Shown here: positions 55,698 to 64,000 of the stretch, in pieces
Position numbering within the stretch: position 1 is the first letter of the stretch
Layout: each line of letters begins with the position of its first letter
NCBI GenBank assembly: GCA_907163345.1
Contig: CAJQUN010000009.1
Coordinates: 4,030,001 to 4,094,000, forward strand
DNA length: 64,000 bases
Direction: 5' to 3'
Source of the DNA: Haberlea rhodopensis
Lineage: Eukaryota > Streptophyta > Magnoliopsida > Lamiales > Gesneriaceae
Translations under genes and position numbers: made by a program
Notes under the pieces: generated by a model
Databases searched by the model: none
The model's input: the letters and a program-made list of their open reading frames with translations, nothing else
Told to the model about the DNA's origin: nothing

Positions 55698-57290
55698 AGA
55701 GGATGTTTTCATCAATCAACAATGTGGATACCGACAAATTACGAACGAGGAAACAATATAGTCTAACGGTAACTTAAAATTTGGCTACTTGTATCTCATG
55801 TCTCCATCAATCAATCCATCCCCGCATCCTTCTCTCTTCCTGAAAATGCTTATAAAGATTGGACGTGGGCTTTATCTATAAACCAACTCAATGTGATTAT
55901 CTAAAATTGTTGGTTGGTTAGTTTATTAATTTTTTATTTAAAAGATGATATATTTTGAGTTTGTGTATAAATAGGACCCAAATCGGTAATATACAATGGG
56001 AACATGCATGTTTGAAAGGGCACCTTTCATATTCAGAAGTTCCGACCATTATCGGCCGACAATAATGGAATCAATAAACGTGGGTTCACATTCTATACAA
56101 AGCAAACAACAAACTATTGTGTTTGTGTGCATTTTATATAATAGACGACTCGCATTTTTCAACGTTAAAAGGGCCTTATTTTCTATTTTGTTATGTTCTT
56201 CAATATCGACTTATTTTAAGGGCCCAAAATATAAAATAAGGAAGTTTCTTAATTTGTAAGAAGTACATAATTAAATACAAGTACACATGGAATATATATA
56301 TTTATTATTTGGTCAATGTTTTCAGACTTTTAATGTTTAATTTCCTCTAAAAATACCATAGTGTTTTGTGTTTACTTAGTAAAAAACCCCAAAAAAAGAT
56401 ATTATAAATCAATACCTTGTAGTCAAAATAACAATCCATCAATTTAGGCTCGATTAGTGGTTACATATTGCTTATAATTAACTGTATGTGTGTGAAATAC
56501 AAGTGGTTAAGAAGTACTTTTGATATACCAAAAGTTTATTATAAAAAATATACTTACTCAGTCATATATTATATATTAATTACTATGATATAATATAAAA
56601 TTAATATTACAAAAAAATATTGAAGTTAACTTTATCTTTTTATTATTAGGATCAAAAAGTACAGTTTAATATATGGTTTGAGCTACTATCGTGATTTAAT
56701 ACATTTGAATTGGATAGATGCTACCAACTACATATTTAGATAAAACGACAAAAGCCCATTCTTAAAATTACTACTTAAATCGATTATACATGTCATTAAA
56801 TATTTTTGGGTACTTACAGACCGGTACCAGCTGATGGAATATAATTCATTTTTTTTTAGCCTAACATAATTCATTTCAGTCGGCCAAAAAAACTTAAGTT
56901 CACATATGTTCATTTTGGGGTAAAATTACAAAAGGGCCACGGTGCTTCTTCTTCAATGTATAGCCTTCAATTTACCCTCTTCTCCTCCAATCTTCTCATT
57001 CTCTCCTCAAATTAATTCATCACAAACAAACATCATCATCGATTTTTCTTATCAATACATTCAAATGCAACTCCTTATTCAATATCCAAAGCATCATTCC
57101 AACAAAAAAATATTATCAACTCCACGTTTATGGAAGTCAATGCGCGATGGTCACAGCTACGATTCGAAAACGTTAGCAATTATCGGATCTGAAATCAGCT
57201 CAACCACGACCAACATCAGTCTCAGAAGCGATGAAAGGCGCGGCTGCTCATCATCTTGGAAATTCTAACAATCTTTCAGATTTGATTTCA
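55698..57290. other. Intergenic; contains the empty-site copy of the Helitron locus
   Basis: 56267-56490 matches 31789-31836 joined to 33078-33290 and shows the flank without the insert. From about 56500 this copy diverges from the copy A segment and resumes near 58190, so roughly 1.7 kb is extra here. 56920-57290 has no recognised gene. Confidence 0.5.
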
Positions 57291-57299
57291 GAACGTGCA

Positions 57300-57600
57300 A
57301 CATCATTACATAAATCGTGCACCGCCATGTTAAATAATCGTGCACCCCCTTACAAAAATCGTGCACCCCCATCACAAAAAATCATGCACCCAATTGCAAA
57401 AAGTGTGTAGCAAATGTTAAAAAATCGTGCACCACAATATTTAAAATCGTGCACCACCATGTTAAATAATCGTGCACCAACATATTAAAAAATTGTGCAC
57501 CATCGTTACAAAAAGCATGCACCCCATCACAAAAAATCGTGCATCCAATTGCAAAAATTGTGCAGCAACATGTTAAAAAATTGTGCATGCTAAAAAATCC
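57300..57600. repeat. Minisatellite of about 22-bp units with core TCGTGCACC
   Basis: About twelve imperfect copies of AAAAATCGTGCACCNCNATG follow each other, with variants TTGTGCACC, GTGTGTAGC, ATCATGCACCC and ATTGTGCAGC. A higher-order order recurs twice: the unit pair with TTACAAAAA, CATCACAAAAAATC, CAATTGCAAAAA appears near 57350 and again near 57510. Confidence 0.85.
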
Positions 57601-58366
57601 ATCTCTTTCACTGATGTCACCAACGCCATCGAAGTCATAATTTCAAAATCAAAATCAAAATCAAACATGCAAATATCCAACCCCTTTGCAAGCCACAGAT
57701 TTGGGAATTGTTATCTGCGAAGCTTTCAGAAGGATTTACAAGCCACATATTTTTCGCGCATATGATTTCACGCAGATGGGCAGATGATTCACGCAGATAG
57801 ATTGGAGAATTCGGGCAGATGATTTCGCGAACGTACACCACCAGCTCCACAGAAAGTTTGAGGATTTATGTGGAGATTCCTCTAGTGCAAGATTCTGGTG
57901 ACTGCGGCAGTCGACGGTAATTGGTGGTGGTGGGAGGGATGAGTTTAAGAATGTGGTGGAGACGGCGGAGACATATGCTCTTGGAGATGAGTGTGATGGT
58001 ATTTCAGTAAGAAGAAAATACCTAATATAATACAAGTTTTAAAAATGGACATATGTGAATAAAAGTTTCACAAATGGGTACTGTTAAGAAAAAATATTTT
58101 TTCCATGTATTTATTTGAATTATTATATTTTTATTGGTACATTTTTACAATTTCCTCGATACTTTTATAATGAAAATATTTTTTTAAATTTTAAAAACAT
58201 TGGTTAAGTACTTCAATGTAGTATTATTTTCTTTTTTTCTCTACACACGAGCAATATTTTGTAAGAAATAATATTTTAATATTAATTGTCATAATTTTTT
58301 TTTTGTTCAACTGTCTAAATCATTGTCGTTATCTAACCCTACATAACCAAATCTGGCCAAATAACA
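57601..58366. other. Intergenic before aspartyl-protease copy D
   Basis: 57600-57960 has a moderately GC region of unknown type. 57970-58330 matches 36405-36760, the left flank of copy B. Confidence 0.45.
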
Positions 58367-58672
58367 TTGATCACGGCTCCGTCCCTGCACACAAGTAGGA
58401 CTAGTGCTCCGTTCATCAATCTCGTGATGCATCGTGAAGATGTTTTCTGGAGAATCTATGCGTGCGAATTCAATGGTATGTGTAAAAAAAAAGAGGAAGT
58501 GTTGTTCTTGGGATTTATTGATGGTGGGGTTGAAGCAGAGATTGGTATTGTGATTGGAAGGCATCAAATGGAGAACAATCTGCTTCTGTTCGATGTGGAA
58601 AATATGAGGCTAGGATTCAGTGCCACTCTTATGCTTCAACGAACTTCAAGTGCCAACTACAATTTCGCTTGA
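58367..58672 (+). pseudogene. TAXi-type aspartyl protease 3' relic, copy D
   Basis: This is the best preserved copy: an open frame of 101 codons ending at a proper TGA after SSANYNFA, where family members usually end in ANFNFT or similar. It holds FINLVMHREDVFWRIYAC, LGFIDGGVEAEIGIVIG and NNLLLFDVENMRLGFSATL. There is no ATG at the start of the match and no catalytic DTG/DSG motif, so it is a truncated C-terminal lobe. The frame in this copy shows that the five-base loss in B and C is derived. Confidence 0.72.
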
Positions 58673-61600
58673 TGTATGTTGTCTTCTTGTTTTCTCAGCT
58701 GCTTCTGTTTCTAATAAGTCTTGTTTATTATAAAAAACACGCTTGAAAAGTCTCACGTTAAATCTATGTTTTGAGTATGTGCACAACTATCCTATTTGTT
58801 AGGGTGGGTTCTAGCCTCGTACAAATTATAAAAAAAAATTAGTGTTCATTTTCTGAAATTTAGTTTTTTAGTTCAATCTTTCAAATCATGACAGGCATTT
58901 AACTTTACCTAACCCGACAACATCATGTAGTTTGGATCCTTACCCATCTACACTTATGACGGTTTATACATAATCTTGGTCTCCTGACAGAATATTATAG
59001 AGTCCTTGTCATTGCAAGAAGATCTTTAATCATCGCTACATCTACAAAAATAGAGTCGGTATATATTTTTTTTCTGGATCATGGGGAGGAGAATTTGTAT
59101 TAAGTATAACTCGAACATGTGTCACCTCACAATCGTGGGAGTGACAATCCTGCCTGGTGTCAGTGGAGCCGATATTATATTAGACTCGAAATGAATCCAA
59201 ATATTTTGTAATATATTATACAAATTTCACTTATGCACTATTATTGTCTTCTTTATTCGATATACTTTATTATATATAAAAATAAGTTATAGATTTTTTT
59301 AAGAAATAAAATATATTGTAGACATTATATGTACCGCAAGCCAGTACATATTTTTAAAGCATATCTTTTCAGCATGAAATTCAAGATATGGTTATAAGTT
59401 GACTTGAGCATCCATAAAAAATGTAAAAGAGACATAATTACAAGTTTAGAAAAAAAAATATGTTGCGTAAATTGATCTTTGAAATTGCATTTAATATTAA
59501 TTTTTTAAGTGATATTACCAAAATTGTTCTATAAGTTCGTTTATTTTGGATTTTTTTTTCTAAGCAGCCATATTTGGTATTAGTCCAGAAAGTTGTTTTT
59601 TTTACTTTTATCCTATTTTCTCAGAGTGATGACATGAGTAGAACAAATAAATATCTTCAGTGTCATATCAACAATTTTCGATGTCATATCCGTAATTTTC
59701 GATACCAACTAAGTATACTCATGTGAAATAGGACTACAAGTCAAAAAATTCCCAACTTATATAACCAAAACCTAAATCCAAACCCTACTCAAAAAAAAAA
59801 AAAAAGAAGACAAAAACCTAAATCCAAACCCAATTATGGTTATGTAAGGAACCAAAACAAGAAATAGACAAGTTGTAAGATGTATTTGATTATTTTTGGT
59901 TTTTTCTATTCACTGTACAGATGCAAATATATCAAAAAAGATAAAAAACATTAAGAATAATTTTTTATGGAGTTTTTTTTTATTATTACATAGAGGGATG
60001 GGTGTCGAAATTGAGATCTGAGCTGTTTTCGCAGCATATGCCACTTTGAACCATTTGAGTTTGACACATGTAAGATGATGACCTGGATGTCTGTAGCGTA
60101 GGCCTGAATCTCGTACAACTTCTCGGATTTTTTTACCCTATCCAAAGGATATTACCTTAGATAAAGAGTGATTGGGCCAAATGTAATGTGGGGAATGAGT
60201 CTCCTTTTCTTCTCCTCTGTCAGTTAATAATCAACCCACTTCGAATTTTCGTCTTCCGTTCCCTGAAACAACAATTGGATTGCAAAAATCGAGAAAGAAT
60301 ATGGCGGATCGTTTCTTTCCTAACGAAATGCCAGATTTTTTACCAGAGAAACAAGAAGAAAAAGCTGGAGGTAGAGACAATCAAGGGCAAATTCTAACTG
60401 TGGCTCAAGGAACTGAGGAATCACTTTTGAAGCTTCTCTCTCTCCCGTATTCTACCTTCTCTCAGAAACTCCAACGCGCCGGGATCGACCTCAAAGAATC
60501 TGTCAGTAATATTTCCCTAAATTTTAATGTAATTTCGACCATATTATATTCCAATACTCCCGTGGCTACTTCTTTTATCTATAACTTTGAAAAAGAACGA
60601 TTGTCTAGTAACCAATTAAGGTTTATGAAATATTTTGTAAGATGGAGTAAAATGAGGTGAAGTTCTGTTGCTTTATGTACAGATGGTGGCGGGGACATGG
60701 GGTATGACTGAGAAACACGTGGAGGATTTCAGTCTGTATGCTGGCAGTCTTGGAACTTCATTTTTGCTCTTCAAATCTTTTGAAGTAACAGGCAACGCCA
60801 GTGATTTGAGTCTTTCCTTGGAGATTATCAAGGCTTGTGACTCCTCTTCAACCCACTCCAAGTATGGTCATTTGGCTCCTTTTAACGTATACATGTTAAT
60901 TTGTGTTGGTGGGTTATTCGTTTTGCTAAAAAATTATTTAATATTGTATGGGAATTTCTTTTTTCTTGGTTATGATTTTTTCATTGTGGATGGTCCGGGC
61001 CCATGATCTTTGGGACTCGACCATTAAACTATTTTACATGTGTCCCCATTTTACTTGATTAACCCAAATTTGTGAAGTGTTCAGTATACACCTTGATATT
61101 CATTTATATTGCTCAAATATGGAATAAGATATGAAAATAACCTCAATAAATTATTATACTGTTGTCAGGGCATTACAAGTCATATAATATATGTGTAGCC
61201 TGCGATTTTAAGTTTGTGTTTGGCTTGAAAGATCTGATTTGAGAAAGAATTTCAAGCTTGAAATTCAAGTAACACTCATTTTGCGTAATTCAAAATCCAC
61301 AACAATTAGTAATGATATACTTAAATGGATATACTTAAAATAAATTAAATTCATCTAATCACATCAAATCAAATGTATTTATTACTCAATCCAAATACAT
61401 CATACATTTTTTTATAACCCTCGGGAATTTATAACATTGTGGATAAGAAAATGAAGGTGCTCTTTTTGAAGTATTAGTGGAAAATTGTGATTGTTTGGCT
61501 TCATGACAGATCTACTGCATTGTTCTTTCATATGGCTTACTTGCTATAAGTTATATTGTTGGATCCGAGTCTCTTACAGTGATGTGCTGCTGTTAGGGAT

Positions 61601-62343
61601 GTAAGTTTTCTATGTGGAAGGGGTGGCATATGTGCTCTGGGAGCTGTGGTGGCAAAATATACTGGCGCCGAGCAGTTGCTTCATGATTATTTGGCCCAAT
61701 TTAAAGAGGTTGGTCTAAATATCTGTTTGACCTTTTAAGTTTGATACAATTGTGATCTAAAACGGAGAATTCCATCTTCAATGCAGATAAAGCTGTCAAA
61801 AGATCTTCCAGACGAGCTGCTGTATGGTAGAGTCGGATACTTATGGGCGTGTTTATTTCTCAATAAGCATTTGGCCAATGAAGCACCGCCTTCACCAACC
61901 ACGGTATTGGTGTTTTAGAAGATTGATTCCTATCTTATTGAAAACATCCTCTTGAATGAGAGACCAATGTTTTTCTGAATTGTGGGTAGGATCCTGTTGT
62001 GAGAGAAATTATCAAGAATGGAAGAAAACTAGGTAGAACGTCGGGGAGTCCATTGATGTTTGAATGGCATGGCGAGAGATACTGGGGTGCAGCCCATGGG
62101 TTGGCTGGCATCATGCACGTTTTGATGCACTTTGAACTAACATCAGACGAGCGTGAAGATGTCAAAGGAACTCTGAAATATATGATCAAGAACCGATTTT
62201 TGAGTGGTGATTACCCTTCGAGTGAAGATGGGAAGAGAGATTTTCTCGTGCACTGGTGCCATGGAGCTCCAGGGATTGCCCTCACACTCATCAAAGCATT
62301 TGAGGTAATGAATTTGATTTTGCTTCACTTTTTTCAAGGGTTT
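58540..62343 (+). repeat. Segmental duplication, copy 2 (matches 43186-46780)
   Basis: From the aspartyl-protease tail through the SINE-like relic, the intergenic DNA and LanC-like exons 1-5, this block runs parallel to 43186-46780, with indels only. Examples: copy 1 lacks about 120 bp present at 60100-60235, and copy 1 has extra bases in intron 2. It ends where the Gypsy LTR begins at 62344. Confidence 0.88.
60301..62304 (+). CDS. LanC-like protein, GCL2 type, copy 2 (exons 1-5, interrupted)
   Basis: Exons are 60301-60501, 60683-60861, 61597-61708, 61787-61903 and 61990-62304. Lengths equal those of copy 1 except exon 5, which lacks one Glu codon. No stop or frameshift is seen. The HWCHGAPG motif is present; the second zinc motif (CHGISGN) would be in exon 6, which is not in the window. 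A Ty3/Gypsy element begins 40 bp into intron 5 (62344). If its far end and exon 6 lie beyond 64000 the gene may still splice across it; if not, the product would lack the C-terminal quarter and two zinc ligands. The same CT|GTCAGT donor follows exon 1. Confidence 0.82.
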
Positions 62344-62605
62344 TGTTGTGATTTAAACTTTTATATATGTGAATTATAGATTTTTGGTAATTGCTTACGA
62401 ACTATAATAACAATAATTTGAACAAACACAAACTGGAATGGAATTGATAAAACAAAGCAAAGTTTACAAAGCAAAACAAAGAAACTCTGCAAGAATGCAA
62501 GATTCTCAGAGCCACAATCTCCCAGCATAATGCTAGAAAAATTCACACAATTACTATCAAATAAACTGAATGCCCATCCCACTAACTCCCACCCCCTATT
62601 TAACA
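62344..62605 (-). repeat. 3' LTR of the Gypsy element (262 bp)
   Basis: It starts TGTTGTGATT and ends CTATTTAACA on the plus strand, so TGTT...AACA. The border is set by the adjoining polypurine tract. Confidence 0.82.
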
Positions 62606-62875
62606 TTTCCCCCCACGTACATTGTTTCTTTTCCCTCTTTTGGAATAAACTAATTCCATCGTGGGCTTGATAACTTCTTCACGACCTTGGCTTGCATTTG
62701 GGCCTGAGTTTGCTGGACGACTTGAGCTTGCATCTGAGCCAGAGCTTGCTGAATTCATAACATTTCCCACGCCTTCAAGACTCAACTTGTCCTCAAGGTG
62801 AAACTCTGGAAATTGCATTGCAAGATCATCTGGATTCTCCCATGCAACTTCTTCATCACCTCGGCCGCCTTCCAT
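62600..62875 (-). pseudogene. Chromodomain end of the Gypsy polyprotein, out of frame
   Basis: The minus-strand frame reads GDEEVAWENPDDLAMQFPEF followed by HLEDKLSLEGVGNV. This is the end of a chromodomain plus the conserved tail seen in plant chromoviruses. The preceding integrase frame stops at 62888, so a stop and a frameshift separate the two. Chromodomains target insertion by binding modified histones. Confidence 0.8.
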
Positions 62876-62887
62876 GTGATTAACACT

Positions 62888-63984
62888 TCAGTAGATTTTT
62901 TTCCCATGTTTCTTCCTTTGTCTGTATGCTAACACCCTGTCAGGCTCAAAAGTCATTAACAAATCAATCTCTAATTCATTTGGTAATCTAGCATCCAGTT
63001 CAGGTTGTCCCAATGCTTTCTTCAGGCACGATACATGAAACACCGGATGAACTTTAGACCCCTCCGGCAACTGCAACTTGTAAGCCACTTTCCCAACTTT
63101 CTTTAGAATCTGAAATGGACCATAAAACCTTGCAGCCAACATTTGAATTACTCTGGTGCTAACCGAGCTATGGCTATGTGGTCTCAACTTGAGCCAAACC
63201 CACTTTCCTTCCTGCAAATTGACATCTCTTCTTTTCTTATTGGCAAATTTGATCATTTGTTGTTGTGCTTGGGTTAAATTGTATCTCAACTGTTTTAGTA
63301 CCTCATCCCTGTCATCAATCAAAGCTTGAGAGACGGCTGCCGCCATTGACTCTCCAGGTAAGAACGGAACGATTGTTGGTGGCTTTCTGCCATATACGAT
63401 TTCGTAAGGGGACATGCCTGCAGACGTCTGATATGAAGTATTGTACCAATATTCGGCCCAAGGAATCCACACTGTCCAATTTCGCGGCTGTTCTGAAGAA
63501 AAACACCGCAAATAAGTCTCGACACACTTGTTTAAAGCTTCACTTTGACCATCGGTCTCCGGATGATAGGCCGTGCTCATCTTTAATGTTGTTCCTTGAG
63601 ATTTGAATATGTCATTCCAGAATAAACTCATAAACACCGCGTCTCTATCACTCACAATGGTCTTCGGAATACCGTGTAATCGCACCATTTCTTTCACAAA
63701 TGTTTACACTGTAATAGCCGTGTATGGATGTTTCATGGGTATAAAGTGGCCATACCTGGAGAGTCGATCATTATCACCATAATTACTTCGTATCTCTTCG
63801 ATCTCGGAAGACCCACAGTGAAGTCCATGGCAAGATCTTCCCATATAGCACTAGGAATGTCCAAAGGCTGTAGCAACCCTGCTGGAGAGGCTACCTCATA
63901 TTTATTCTTCTGACATACTTCACCCCCGGCCACATAATGACACACATCTGCTTTCATTCCTTGCCAATAGAACACGCCACTCAA
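62888..63984 (-). pseudogene. Gypsy integrase, broken by a stop
   Basis: The piece 63984-63733 contains the zinc-binding end GEVCQKNKYE and the first catalytic Asp in WEDLAMDFTVGLPRS. The piece 63697-62888 contains the second Asp in VSDRDAVFMS and the Glu in ETDGQSEALN, so the DDE triad is kept. The GPFQILKKVGKVAYKLQLP and HPVFHVSCLKK blocks of the GPY/F module follow. An in-frame stop lies between the pieces, near 63700-63710. Reverse transcriptase and RNase H would lie beyond 64000. Confidence 0.87.
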
Positions 63985-64000
63985 TCGTTTATAAGTGCGC

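Larger units (their letters stand above)
62344..64000 (-). mobile_element. Ty3/Gypsy chromovirus, 3' part, cut by the window end
   Basis: Minus orientation, inserted in intron 5 of LanC-like copy 2. The 3' LTR is 62344-62605. Its neighbour on the internal side is a purine tract on the minus strand (complement of TTTCCCCCCAC, 62606-62616). The left target flank is probably GGTTT (62339-62343), and the matching right flank is outside the window. Integrase and chromodomain sequences follow. Confidence 0.9.

Noticed and set aside
58367..58672. Aspartyl-protease copy D as a working small gene
   Set aside because: It has no ATG at the homologous start and lacks both catalytic motifs; the match begins mid-protein.

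Overview
The window is nuclear DNA of a eudicot plant. The genes have introns with GT-AG borders, the families are plant-type (ankyrin/PGG membrane proteins, plant LanC-like proteins, tetraspanin, beta-expansin, TAXi-type aspartyl protease), and most of the rest is plant transposons primed by initiator tRNA-Met. Gene and repeat style suggest an asterid, perhaps Lamiales, but the sequence alone does not settle that. No CRISPR, operon or organelle signal was seen.

Layout. 1-11.7 kb is transposon debris: an LTR-like block (664-2415), a gag-only Copia element in minus orientation (2640-9338) whose 3' LTR holds a nested solo LTR (2984-4449), and a LINE relic just before the first gene. 11.8-25.6 kb holds two tandem ACD6/ITN1-like ankyrin-PGG genes in the same orientation (11813-15227 and 22147-25561). 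They share a three-exon structure; the second carries a 440-bp solo LTR in intron 1. Between them lie a SINE, solo LTRs, a degenerate hAT-like element, a tetraspanin exon relic and a 3-copy tandem repeat. 25.9-30.5 kb is a young full-length Copia element with a TTTAG target duplication and two frame breaks.

31.8-33.1 kb is a probable Helitron, visible because a related copy of the flanks near 56.3 kb lacks it. 33.4-43.6 kb mixes truncated aspartyl-protease copies with a large LTR element without pol, marked by tandem cassettes and one coiled-coil ORF. 43.2-48.9 kb and 58.5-62.3 kb form a segmental duplication, each copy carrying a LanC-like (GCL2-type) gene. The first copy has all six exons. 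The second is intact through exon 5 and then has a Ty3/Gypsy chromovirus in intron 5, which runs off the window. Between the copies are a hAT MITE, solo LTRs, two minisatellites, a SINE and exon relics, including beta-expansin.

The four host loci that look functional are two pairs: probable membrane-associated ankyrin proteins of the cell-death/defence type, and LanC-like proteins. Nothing shows that the two pairs work together. The most unusual material is in the repeats: LTRs packed with short palindromes, a pol-less element sharing one cassette between LTR and interior, and a 434-bp direct repeat flanking a truncated element. All boundaries were read by eye; splice sites come from consensus, reading phase and paralog comparison.
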